DNA from: Porphyra umbilicalis
Lineage: Eukaryota; Rhodophyta; Bangiophyceae; Bangiales; Bangiaceae
Direction of reading: 5' to 3'
Length of the DNA stretch: 64,000 nucleotides
Assembly (NCBI GenBank): GCA_002049455.2
Contig: KV918943.1
Coordinates: 62,001-126,000 of the forward strand
The position numbers were made by a program, and so were the translations under genes. Positions 21,120 to 31,575 of this stretch are shown piece by piece (positions within the stretch are counted from its first letter, which is position 1; every line of letters begins with the position of its first letter). The notes under the pieces were generated by a model, which was not told where the DNA came from, made no database searches, and worked only from the letters and a program-made list of their open reading frames with translations.

Positions 21120-22917
21120 GTCGAGCGAGCGCTGCGCGCAGCACAGCTGAGCCAGGAGTCCGTGGGTGTACGACGCAGACGGCTTGGCCCAGAGAGTGGC
21201 CAACGACGCAGTGAAGAGGCCTGAAGCGACGGCCTGCGCGCAAAGGGAGCAGCGACGGTGACAGTCGTGATGGCCTGGTCGAGTGAGGCCTCGTGCGTGC
21301 ACGACGTGAGATGCACAGAGATATGTAGGGAAGTGTGTGCGTGCGTGTTGGAGGTGAGCGGTGGGCGGGTGGGTGCCGTGAAGGAAGGCGAGAGAGGCGT
21401 GGGTGGGTAGACACGGCACGGTGGTGAGCGCCGTTGTGGAAACTGGTGAGCGCGCCGGTAGGAAGGCACGGGAAACGGTCGGCTCCGCTGGCTGACCCGT
21501 TTTTGAGCGCCCCCTCCGTGGCCTGTGACCTCCCTACCCAGAAAGCACCGTGGGCCTTCCACACGACCCGTGCGGGCTTCCAAAGTACAGCGGCTGCGCG
21601 GACGGGCCACTAGGCTCCACAGCTTTTATGGCTGTCAGCTTTCTACGATTCTCGGAAGCTTGTTGTGATTGCGCTTTTTCCGTCGCACCCCTGCAGGCTC
21701 CACCGACACCCGGAAGGAAGTCGTGATTGCCTGTTCCCCGCCCCCCTGCCTGCCGGCACCCTGGAGGACAGCGCCTGCGCGAATGCGAATGGACCTCTTG
21801 AGAACACTGCTTGCGCCAATGCGATACGAGGCTCCACAGCCACGGCTCCCGCCAGGCTGCGACGATCCTTGTTCTGGATTTGCTCTAGGCCTGCAAACAT
21901 GTCTAAAAAGGGAGGGTCATCTCGGACGCACGTGCAATGTTATCAGTGGTCAGCTCTTCCGGGCATCGTGAGGTGCTGTCTGGACGTGTCAAAAACCACT
22001 GTGGGGCTGCGAAGAGGAGCTCTTCGACTGTTTTTCTGCGGCTCGCGCCTTGATGGCTGCGCCTGCCAACAAAAAAGCTGCGCCACATCAGACTAGAGGG
22101 CGCAAAACAAGAACCACCCACCGACAGTGCTTCTACGGCTCGTACGTTGCCGCGTAGGCGGAATGGGAACGTATCAGGGCCAGCTGTCGTCCGAAGGCCC
22201 CCAAGTGTGACAGGCGGCGGACATCGCCGCGTCTCGTGCGCTTCTGTCAGCGTCTCTCGGCAATGTAGCTCGGCCGACCGCAGCCTGCTGTTGCCGGAAA
22301 AGGGTACGGAAACGAGATCTCCACGACTCGTGCTCAGCTGGTGGATCCGTGAAGCATCGTAGCCAGGTCACCTGTCTTTTGGAAGTGTCGGCGTGAGTTT
22401 CTGACATAATCTGGCGACCTCATATTGCGTCTGCTGCCTGTCTGCTGCCTGTGAGACACGTGGTGACCTGAAACGACGTCTCAAATGGCGGGACGATCGG
22501 TTCATAGCAGACGATTTCTGGGCAAGTGGCCCTCTGCTCGGAGACGCTTGCCTCGAATTCAACTCTGATCGCCAGCATATTCCATGCCAATCGCACTACT
22601 CACACCTGGCACCTCGAGCGTCCCACAGAGGGCATCTGAGCCTGCCTCTTGTGGAACCGCAGAGCCAACAGTGAGGGTTCGGATTTCCACAAATGTTCAT
22701 CTTGATTTCAAGATGTAGCCCCCTGTTATTCAATAAATACACCTCACCTGCGCACCTGTGTTGACATCAGGGTCGGACGAGGTTCGACACCCAATCATTT
22801 CTCTGCACGTTCGTGTACGTGGCGCTCTTAAATCTGATGGGATGTGGACTCGATACGGATTGTTGGGTGTGCTCTTAGGGGCGCACGACGCCCAAATGAC
22901 GCCCTGTGACGACCTTA
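21120..22917. other. Region without a supported gene, right interior of the large element
   Basis: Short frames only. The last 45 bases (22870-22914) carry ACGACGCCC and GACGCCC motifs, the right subterminal cluster of the large element. Confidence 0.4.
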
Positions 22918-23469
22918 GAGCGTCTCCACCAATGGCTCCAACCGTCCAAAGAGCCAAACGTGGCACCGTTTGGCCGTTTGGACGGTTGGAGCACTGGTGG
23001 CTGGGATCCGCTCCAAAACTAGGGTGTGACGGGGCTGTGACGGCCCAAAAATAGACCGGTTCACATTTTCTAATCCCTTAGTGCATCTCGTGGTGGCCTC
23101 GCGGGATCGCCCTTCTTTTGGAGCTTGAACGGCAGCGCCACTCCAAACAGGCCTGTTTGGAGACGCCCCGAGTCGTTTGGCCAACCCCTGGTTCCCTGTT
23201 CGAACCACGAAAGCCAATGGAAAGCGTGACCCGTGGCTTGCAGACAGTTGCGAGACGATCTGGCAGTCATGGAGATTCTCTGATGTGCATCTGTGGGAAT
23301 ACTGGCGTGCCACAAAAGAGGCCCACCGCCAGAGACGTCGAGACGAGCCCAAGTTTGAGACGTGATCTGCTTAGTTTTGGCTCTGCGTTTGGAGAGCCAG
23401 TGACAGCACCACACGTTGTGCACACGTGGCCGTTGGGTTGGATGGTTGGCTCCATTGGTGGAGATGCTC
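22918..23469 (-). mobile_element. 552-bp MITE, copy B (inverted)
   Basis: Reverse-orientation copy of the element at 8579. TTA is on the left (22915-22917) and TAA on the right (23470-23472). It is separated from copy C by only TAA-GAGCATCTC-TAA, and that 9-base spacer equals the element's own terminus. Confidence 0.9.
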
Positions 23470-23484
23470 TAAGAGCATCTCTAA

Positions 23485-24036
23485 GAGCATCTCCACCAAT
23501 GGAGCCAACCATCCAACCCAACGGCCACGTGTGCACAACGTGTGGTGCTGTCACTGGCTCTCCAAACGCAGAGCCAAAACTAAGCAGATCACGTCTCAAG
23601 CTTGGGCTCGTCTCGACGTCTCTGGCGGTGGGCCTCTTTTGTGGCACGCCAGTATTCCCACAGATGCACTACAGAGAATCTCCATGACTGCCAGATCGTC
23701 TCGCAACTGTCTGCAAGCCACGGGTCACGCTTTCCATTGGCTTTCGTGGTTCGAACAGGGAACCAGGGGTTGGCCAAACGACTCGGGGCGTCTCCAAACA
23801 GGCCTGTTTGGAGTGGCGCTGCCGTTCAAGCTCCAAAAGAAGGGCGATCCCGCGAGGCCACCACGAGATGCACTAAGGGATTAGAAAATGTGAACCGGTC
23901 TATTTTTGGGCCGTCACAGCCCCGTCACACCCTAGTTTTGGAGCGGATCCCAGCCACCAGTGCTCCAACCGTCCAAACGGCCAAACGGTGCCACGTTTGG
24001 CTCTTTGGACGGTTGGAGCCATTGGTGGAGACGCTC
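23485..24036 (+). mobile_element. 552-bp MITE, copy C
   Basis: Forward-orientation copy, nearly identical to copy A. TAA is on the left (23482-23484) and TTA on the right (24037-24039). Together B and C form an inverted dimer whose outer flanks are both TTA, as if inserted as one unit into the right end of the large element. Confidence 0.9.
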
Positions 24037-24072
24037 TTAACGACGCCCTTAACGACGCCCCGGGCGTTCTGA

Positions 24073-24089
24073 GCAACCCTACTCATGAG
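24073..24089 (-). repeat. Right terminal inverted repeat and flank duplication
   Basis: GCAACCCTA followed by CTCATGAG, the exact partner of 7649-7665. Confidence 0.75.
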
Positions 24090-24375
24090 CGTCGCAGCTG
24101 TCCAGTTAGGCAAATACGACACAGCACACAGACTTGCAGTCCATTGTGTAATTGATCTAACGGACCGTCGTCGTCGTGATCCGCGCCCACCTCGTGTCGG
24201 ACCGACGACGGTCCTCACGGTCCTTCTCATACGGATATCGGCCGTTGACGGCACGAGTCGTAGCTCGTTGCTCTGTACTCGCTCACTGTCCTTCTTGTCC
24301 CCTTTCTCCCGACCTCCGATACCTTTTCTCACCCCCCCCTGCGTTCGACGTCTTGCATCCTTCTCCCGCGGTGCT

Positions 24376-26903
24376 ATGAGCTCCCTCCCCCTCCGCTCGG
24401 CGGCGGCCTTCCTCCCCCCCCCAACGCCGCTGCTCGCGACGCTCCGCCGCTGCGCGTGGCGGCCGGTGGCGGCGCCCACCCCCGCTGCTGCCGCCGCCAC
24501 CCTCACCACCGCCACAGGCAGCCGACGGTCTAGCCCGTCAGCGGCGCTGCGGGTGTACCCGTCGACGCGTCGCGGCAGCGGCGGCGGCGACGACGGCGGC
24601 GGCGGCCGCTTCACCGGCGACGGCGGCGGCGACGGCGGCAGCGGTCCTGGCCGCAGCAGCCGGGGCGGCCGCGGCGGCGGCGGCGCTGGCGCGCCGTGGC
24701 GTGGCCGTGGCGGCGCCGTTGGCGGCGGGGGTGCGCGCGCGGCGCGGCGGGCGGGGATGTCCCCCTTCTTCGAAGACGCGCTGCCGCCGTCGGCCCGCCG
24801 CGACGGCGGCACGGAGAGCTTCCAAGATGGCGGCGGTTATGGGGGCGACCGGGCGCCGGCGGGGGTGGCCCCCCGCGGCGGCCGCCGTGACGCACCGGCG
24901 CGCGGCCGCGGCGGTGGCGGCGACGCGCGTGGCGGCCGCCGGTCGGGGGCGCCACCTGCCCGCAGCGGCGGCGGCGGCGGCAGCGGCGGGCGTGGCGGGG
25001 AGCGGGACGCCCCCCCCTCCCCCGCCGAAGTTGCGGAAGCCACCGCCACCGCCGCCGTCTCGGCCGACGTGGCGGCGTTTGCGGCCGCCGGCCTGCCCGC
25101 CGTTGTCCTCCGCCGCGGCAAGGCGCGCCTCTTCCGGGACGGCGGGTCGCCGCTCGTCTTTGGCGGCGCCGTCGCGTCGCTCGTTGCCGGCGACGGCGTC
25201 GACGTGGGCGCCGTCGCCGCCGGCAGCCCCGTCGGCGTTGTCGACGGCGCCGGCGGCGCCATTGGCTTTGGCGTGTACAACCCCGACTCGCTGTACCGGG
25301 TGCGGCTGTTGCGGTTGTTTGGGCCGCTCCCGCGGGTGGGGGGGGGGGGGGGGGGGGAGCGGGCGACGGCGTCCCTCGCACCGCCCACCCGGCGATTGGG
25401 GGCGTGTCACTCGGCGCCGAGGTGGCCGCCCGCCTGGCGGCGGCGGCGGCGTTGCGGGCGCGCCTGCGGCTGCCGCGGGCAGACACGACCGCCTACCGGC
25501 TGGTCAATGGGGAGGGCGACCGCCTCAGCGGCTTGGCCGTCGACGTGTACGGGCGGGTGGCGGTCGTCTCCTCGTCGGCGGCGTGGGTGGAAGCGCACCG
25601 CGCGCTGATTACCGACGCGCTCGTCGCGGTGCTGCCGCGGGGCGTGGCCGTCGTGTGGCGGCGGTCGGCCGACCGGTTGCGGCAAGACGGGTGGGTGCCG
25701 CCGCCGGCGCCCGCCGACAGCGTCGGCAGCGACGCAGACGCAGAGTCTGTTGCGCACGGTGACGATGCGGGGGCCGACGGCGGGGGCGGGTCTGCCGAGG
25801 CAGAGGTGCTCGAGGGTGGCCTCTCCTTTACCGTCTCCCTCCGGCGGGGCCAAAAGACCGGCTTTTACGTCGACCAGCGGGAGAACCGCGCGGCGGTCGG
25901 GGGGGTGCTGCCGCCGCCGCCCCCGCCCGCGGGCGGCGGCCGCGTCGGCGGCGGCCGCGTCCTCGACGCCTTTTGTTACAGCGGCGGCTTTGGGGTGCAC
26001 GCGCTCGCGGCGGGCGCGTCGGAGGTTACGTTTGTCGACTCGTCGGGGGCGGCGTTGGCGCTCGCCCGCCGCAACGTGGCGGCCAACTTTCCGGGCGCCG
26101 CGGTCGCCACGGCGACCGTGTCGACGACCGCCGGCCTGGTGGCAGACGACGCGGCGGCGGCAGCGTCCCCGACCGACGGCGGCGGCGGCGGCGCGACGAC
26201 GGCGACTTTTGTGACGGGCGACGCGGTCGCGGCGCTCGACGCGCTCGCGGCGGGGTCCGCCGCCAACGCGGCGGGCTTTGACGTTGCCATTGTCGATCCG
26301 CCCAAGCTCGCCCCGACGGCGGCGGTGCTCGACCGCGCCGCGCGCAAGTACGGGCGCATCAATGGGGCGGCGCTGCGCACGCTCGCTCCTGCGGGGGGGG
26401 TGCTCATCAGCTGCACCTGCTCGGCGGCCATGTCGGCCGACCGCGGGCGGTTTGTCGAGACGGTGCGCGCGGCGGGGCGGGGGGCGGGGCGGGAGCTGAC
26501 CCTCCTCCGCACGTCGGGGGCGGCGGCGGACCACCCGGTCGACCCGGCGTCGCCGCAGGGGAGTTACTTGACCGTGTGCTGGTTTGCGGTCGGGCCCGCG
26601 GCGGCGGTGGGGGGGGGGGGGGGGTGGGTGGGGTGGATGGGAGTGGGAAAGATGCATAGGGCGGCTTTGAGGGGGGGCAGGTGCGGGTTGGGGGGGGGGA
26701 GGGATGCGTGTGTGAGTGATGCGTCGTGTCGCGTGCGCGCCGATGGCGCCGCGGCGCGGTCGGCGACCCCCCGCCGGCGTGGGTGCTATTTCATGCCGCC
26801 GCCGGGGGCGGTGTGCGCGCCGCGTACGCGCGCCCCATCAGCGGCTCCGTGGCCGTCGTCGCTGGCAAGGCGTTTTCTTGGCGATGCCCCAAGGACTACG
26901 TGA
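24376..26903 (+). CDS. RlmI-type 23S rRNA cytosine-C5 methyltransferase, organelle-targeted, frame break at a G20 run
   Basis: SAM-dependent rRNA (cytosine-C5) methyltransferase of the RlmI/YccW family. The ATG at 24376 begins a Ser/Ala/Arg leader (MSSLPLRSAAAFLPPP) suited to a plastid or mitochondrial transit peptide. An unusual RG/GG-rich stretch of about 170 residues follows. The PUA-like domain starts near 25095 (PAVVLRRGKARLF...PLVFGGAVA). Then come YRLVNGEGDRLSGLAVDVYG, GQKTGFYVDQRENRA, motif I VLDAFCYSGGFGVHALAAG (about 25961-26010), DPPKL near 26296, the catalytic-Cys region ISCTCSAAM near 26410 and ADHPVD...GSYLTVCWF near the end. The frame changes at a run of 20 G (25338-25357), probably a length error. 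A second run (G16, 26609-26624) follows the conserved end, so the last 95 codons to 26903 are doubtful. Confidence 0.88.
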
Positions 26904-27937
26904 CATCCACAGGTGCGTTTTCTGACTCTGGCATCGGCGGTCCTCGCAGAGTGCTGCTTGAACGGCAGTCGCTCGCCAGGCAGGGTCGGGGTGTACGGAA
27001 CTGTGGATCCACGACTCCCTTGCGACGCACGTTTGCAACACCTTGCAAACCAAGACGTGAGTTCCGTTCAAGCACACACACTTGAGCACGAGAGCAAACG
27101 CCTGGCCGCCATCTACTGCAGTTCTGCGAGCCGTGGCGGGCGCAGCGACAACGGCGGGACCACACTGTATCGTATCAAACAACGTACATGATGGACCCGT
27201 GCGCCGCGTGGCGGGAGTACTGTACTCCCGACTCGAGTCGGCGGGTGCAAGCGACCCTTCGCCTGCCGAGACTTGCGCGGACGGGGCACCGAGCCCGGGA
27301 ATCTTTCCGTTGGGGGCGTGCATCCCAGCTGTGTGCGCCGCGGGGCCAACGGGTCAGCCGCAGAAGTGGCCGGCAGAGACAGATCTGGAGGGGTGGGTGT
27401 CGGCTGTTGATTGGGCCGTTGGCACAGACGCGAGCGCTCGACCGTCTGTTTCAGTTTTTTTTGGCGGCTGCGACCACGTCACGGCTGACACTGCCTGATT
27501 GCCCTGTGTCTGTGTTGGCCCGATCTTGTCCAATCTCCGTAGATATTTGTGCCAATCCGCCTCCGTTTTGCGCGGGCCTGCTGCGCTCCGTGGCGCGGTC
27601 TGGGGGGTCCCGTTTCTTGTGCCCCGCAACGCAGTGGTCAGACCAGCGTGTCTTGCCAGCCGAGGAGCAGCGGACACGTACCATGCGTGAACACCACTGG
27701 TGCACTGGACAGCTGACAAAAAGTGTGGTCCGTGCCATTGTTCTTTGGCCGTGGCATCAGCGTCGTTGAAAATCACCACTGACACTTTTGATTGGCCGAA
27801 CGGACGTTAGGCGTCTTAGAAAGGGCCACGTGCTCACCATATTCAGCGGTGGTGAACACTTTTCCAAGCGCAGACGAGCCGCGTGCGGTGTCTCGGCGGC
27901 GCTTTGGGCCTGGCCCGAGCCCTACTGGTCCACCCAC

Positions 27938-28110
27938 CGTCAGCTTTCGGAAGAATTCCCCAACTGGCTGCATCGGCCCCCACCAGGCGCCCAAGCCCAT
28001 CGAATCGGCGTTTCGATGGGGCCGGATGGGACCCGATGAGGCCCATCGAACGCCCATCGAGCGCCCACCGAACAGGGGTTCCGATGGGCGTTCTCACGAG
28101 CCCCGCCCGG
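27938..28110 (+). repeat. CCCATCGA palindromic dispersed repeat, copy 1
   Basis: Begins with CGTCAGCTTTCGGAAGAATT and carries six or more CCCATCGA/TCGATGGG motifs in both orientations. It shares its end and AAGCCCATCGAATCGG with copy 2 in opposite orientation. Confidence 0.6.
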
Positions 28111-29867
28111 AGTTCCGGGCCGAACAGCCGACAGCCGAGGCTCGTCATGCAAGGGTGCTGATGTAAAGCATGCCACGTGTGAAGATAACGACTAGGACGA
28201 AGGCGAGTTACCATCAAACATGGTGTCTTTGGCTGCCAAATGCACTGGCCTGGGTTCGACGCCTTCAAGCGACTCGTCGTCTGATCGCCGTGTGACCGTC
28301 TTGCCTCTCGCCTGCGATCCACATGGGCACCCTCACCACTTGCCCCGACCCCCTCGTCCCTCCCGCTCCCCTACCAGACCACCGATGCGAGCGGCTCGCT
28401 GCTTACCACCGTCTCCACCGCCGCCACTGGCACGACGGTCAGCAACCAAGCAGCGGGGGGGGGGGGGGTGATGGGGGGGGGTCCGCGGCACCCTCGTCCT
28501 CTTCGTGCACGTGTGAGGGGGGGGGGTGGGGCGGGGGGCAGTGGTGCCGCCGCCGCCGCCACCCTGGCGGTAGGGACGCCGCCGTGGCTGACGGAACCGA
28601 CCCGACGCCGTCGACCGCGTCGGCCGCGCGTTCCGCCTTGCGTCCGTGCGCGTGGCGGCGTTTTTTTTTTGTTTTTTTTGCTTGTCGTCCCTTTGCCGTC
28701 TGACCCGGCGGCTGTACGACTTTTTTCCCGTTCGGCGCGCCCCCACGCGCGCCGCTTGGCCGGGCGGAGGTGGTCGGTCGGGCGGCGGCGTGCCGCCGGC
28801 GCGGGGGGGATGCCGCGCCGTCTGCGGCGCTGTCACGCGGGGGGGCGCCGCGGTCGGGTCGCCGCGGCAGGGGGTGCCGCCCGTGGGGGCTCCCCGCCGC
28901 TGCCACTGCCGCCGCCGCCGCCGCCACCGTTGGCGGTGGGTCCGTCGCGCGCCCGCCGGGGCTCAAGCCATGTTGCTTGCGGCCACCCCCACGCGCCAGT
29001 GGGATGGTACGTTGGAGCTGCGTGGGCGTTGGTCGGGGCTGGGGGGAAGGAAGGTGGCGACGGTCCTGTGTGGCGAGCGGCGACCCAGCTGCCTGCGGCA
29101 CAGTGGTGGACGAGGACGTTTTCGACCGCACGAGCTGCGGTGCACGTCGTGCCGCCCCGCCACCACCATGGCCGCGGCCATCTCCACCGGCTGCCGCACA
29201 GCTGGCGCTGCATCCACAGGGAGGCCTCTCTCATTTGTCCAACCGTCCAGCTGCCCGCGCGCCGCAGCCGCTCGCTGCGGCGACCTTTGCTGCGCCGATG
29301 TCAGTGGCGCCGGGGAGGTCGCCGCGGACCGTGCCGGCGCCGGCTGCGCACTTTGGAGGGCGTCGCCCCCTGTGGCAGTGGGGTGTCATGGTCGACTGAT
29401 TTTGGCGGCCGGTCCTCGGTGGGGGGGGGGCAAGGCAGAACGGGCGGGTCGTTTTCCTAGAGTTCTGTAGGGCTTGCGGTGGACCCGTCCCCACCGCCGG
29501 CGCACGGGAAGCGGCCGGCCGGCCGCCGCGACGAGCCCTGCACCCACTTCTCTCAGTACGCGTATTGCCCTGGTTCGCATATGCATCGCCATGAGCACTT
29601 TTTTCTCGTGCCAGACACCACGCGTACGTCATCAGAATCGTCCTAGCTGAGCAAGAAATGCATGGCGAAGAAAAAGAGAAACACGCCCAGGCGCGCGTGT
29701 TTCTTGGACAGGTGTCACCACCGGTCACGATCAATACCCCTCGGTACACCCACTTGCAACTTGCCTGCATCATTCCCTTCCAAAAGGCTTCTGAGGCATG
29801 ATGTGCATATTGGGATTCTGGTTGGTCGCACAAGAGCTGTCAGCAGCCTCGGTCTCGTGACTTTCGC

Positions 29868-30010
29868 CGATGGGTGCCCGATGAGGCCGATTCCCCCCGG
29901 GCATTGTCCCCATCGGGGCCCCATCAGTTCCAACCGGACACCCGATTCGATGGGCTTCGATGCCCACCGAACACCCCCCCCGATGGGGATTCTACCGGAA
30001 GCTGACGACT
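29868..30010 (-). repeat. CCCATCGA palindromic dispersed repeat, copy 2
   Basis: The reverse complement starts GTCAGCTTCCGGTAGAATCC and continues with CGATGGG and CCCATCGA motifs collinear with copy 1. Confidence 0.6.
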
Positions 30011-30861
30011 GCTCTGCCGCTACTCTGCCGAACGCAGGTCAGGATCGCCCGGCCCGAGGACACCTGCTTGGTCCTGTCGGTGGCCGGGTGGGTGGCTGGT
30101 CGGAAAACGGGCAGGTGACCGCCGCGGCAAAGGTAACGGGCGCCGGTCCCCGAGAGCGGTCCCAGACAAGCGAATCTGAGCCCCTTCCCAACGCAGCCCC
30201 CCGAGAGCGTGCACTTGGGCCACGAGGCGCAGGCGGCCCAGCTGCGCGCCACGGCGGCGGCCTGTCCTCCCGCACCCGCCGTTTTTTTTGGCTCTGGGGA
30301 GGGCGCCGGAACCGCGCACACGCCGGTCTGTCCACTGTGGGTGGGTGCCAGGCCTCGTGGCAGACGCCGCCACTGCGGGCCCGCGGCCCCGGGTCTGGAG
30401 CGCCCCCAGCTGGCGCCGTGGGTGGCCCTGGGTTTGCCATTGCGCGCTCAAGACTTGTGCGCCTCCTGTCTCAGCGGCTGCTTTCTTCCGCCACCACCGC
30501 TGCCTGCTCCACCTCCGCCGCCGAACGGGAGCCGAGGCTCGACACGGGACTTTGGGAGTGGCGTCTTACCACCGACCTGACACCCATCCGCCGCCACCGA
30601 CCAGCCCGCGTGACGACTCGGCAGCGACACCTTACAACCCACGCAGCGGGTGCGTTGACTCCTGCCTCTCAACCTCTCCTCTCCGTCTTCTTTCCTTCCG
30701 AGCTGTTGCTCGTCTCTGTGAATGGTAACGGGCGTTTCTTTTTTCCCCCAACCTCTCCTACCTCTCCTTTACCACACTTAACCCCCCTCACTCCCTCTCC
30801 AGCACCGCACACCGCCTCCGTTGACCGTTGACCCTCTCCCCCCCCATCCCACTGTGCCACC

Positions 30862-31575
30862 ATGGCGGTCGGCGCTCTGATCGGCAAACGCCGCAGCACG
30901 GAGCTGTCCATGCCGGCGATGGGCGATACGACGGGCATGTCGGCCCCCGTCGCCCCAGTTGCGCGCGTTGCCATCAAGCGCGCGCGCCGCCCGACGTGCC
31001 GCACCACCGGCTGTGTGGACGTGCGGGCGGCGCTCGGCTCGGGCCTCGGCGGCTTTGAGCGCCTCCCCGCGCGGCTGGCCACGCTCGCCGACCACGGCTT
31101 GTCCGAGGCCAGCGTCACCGCCCTCTACTCGGGCCTCGGCGGCGACACGGACGCGCTGCTGCGGCTCGTCGACGGCAACACGTACGCAGCGGGCGTCCTC
31201 GGTGTCCTCCGTGACGTGTCGTCGTCGGGCAAGCCGTTGACCGACTTGAACGTGCGCGCGCACTCGTGGTCGGTCGGCCCCGCTGCGTCCGTGGTGACCG
31301 AGTTTGCCCGCCGCGCCGGCGCCGACCGTGCCTGGGCGGTCGGCGTCGTGCGGTGGGTGGTGGCGTCGGCGTTTGCGGGCGAGGCCACCGTTGGCATCAC
31401 CGCCCTGGAGGGTGGCGGCGTCCGCGACGTGCTCCTCCGCGAGTGGTGGCGCACGTACGGGCCGCGGATGGGGGGGGTGGCGGGCACGCGCCCACCCTTG
31501 CCGGTCCTGCTTATCGTCACGGGCGGGACCAGCGGCCGCTCCTTTTTGGTGCCGAGTATCGAGGGTGGCGCTTGA
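30862..31575 (+). CDS. Hypothetical 237-aa protein
   Basis: Not recognised. The ATG at 30862 sits in a good context (CCACCATGGC) after a CT-rich leader, and the frame runs 237 codons to a TGA. The first 55 residues are basic (AIKRARRPTCRTTGC) and could act in nuclear or organellar targeting. The rest is helical with Leu/Val/Ala heptads and Gly turns: GLGGFERLPARLATLADHGL, then a near-repeat ALYSGLGGDTDALLRLVDG, and VTEFARRAGADRAWAVGVVRWVVASAF. There is one frame and no homopolymer. The flanks are repeats, so it may be a lineage-specific or transposon-derived gene. Confidence 0.6.
   Translation: MAVGALIGKRRSTELSMPAMGDTTGMSAPVAPVARVAIKRARRPTCRTTGCVDVRAALGSGLGGFERLPARLATLADHGLSEASVTALYSGLGGDTDALLRLVDGNTYAAGVLGVLRDVSSSGKPLTDLNVRAHSWSVGPAASVVTEFARRAGADRAWAVGVVRWVVASAFAGEATVGITALEGGGVRDVLLREWWRTYGPRMGGVAGTRPPLPVLLIVTGGTSGRSFLVPSIEGGA

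Larger units (their letters stand above)
7657..24081. mobile_element. Very large hAT-like element with 8-bp flanking repeat, composite
   Basis: The left terminus TAGGGTTGC (7657-7665) is matched by GCAACCCTA (24073-24081). Extending inward, 17 of 20 positions agree. The 8 bases outside each end are identical, CTCATGAG (7649-7656 and 24082-24089). The TAGGG start and 8-bp duplication are typical of hAT transposons. Both ends carry clusters of GACGCC(C) in both orientations, like hAT subterminal binding sites. The 16.4 kb between them contains three MITEs, a Harbinger-type gene set and unknown ORFs, but no recognisable hAT transposase, so it would be a non-autonomous carrier. CTCATGAG is its own reverse complement, so it could also be read as part of a longer inverted repeat. 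Other 8-bp-duplication superfamilies (P, KDZ, some MULEs) are not excluded. Confidence 0.6.
26904..30861. other. Gene-poor, repeat-bearing region
   Basis: No conserved frame was found in about 4 kb. It holds two CCCATCGA-family repeats (27938-28110, 29868-30010). A GC-rich block at 28.4-29.45 kb has long Pro/Arg/Ala frames on both strands, none convincing. T9/T8 runs lie near 28670. A pyrimidine-rich stretch before 30861 is probably the promoter and leader of the next gene. Confidence 0.4.

Noticed and set aside
20274-21224. 316-codon plus-strand frame opposite the unknown helical protein
   Set aside because: His/Arg/Gly-rich antisense shadow with less protein-like composition than the minus frame.
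25407-26657. 416-codon minus frame opposite the methyltransferase
   Set aside because: Arg/His-rich shadow of a gene with clear methyltransferase motifs.
28439-29470. Competing long frames on both strands at 28.4-29.5 kb
   Set aside because: Pro/Arg/Ala-rich in every frame, interrupted by T runs, no conserved motif; coding strand cannot be chosen.
29662-30831. 389-codon plus-strand frame
   Set aside because: Crosses a dispersed repeat and ends in a CT-rich leader; looks non-coding.
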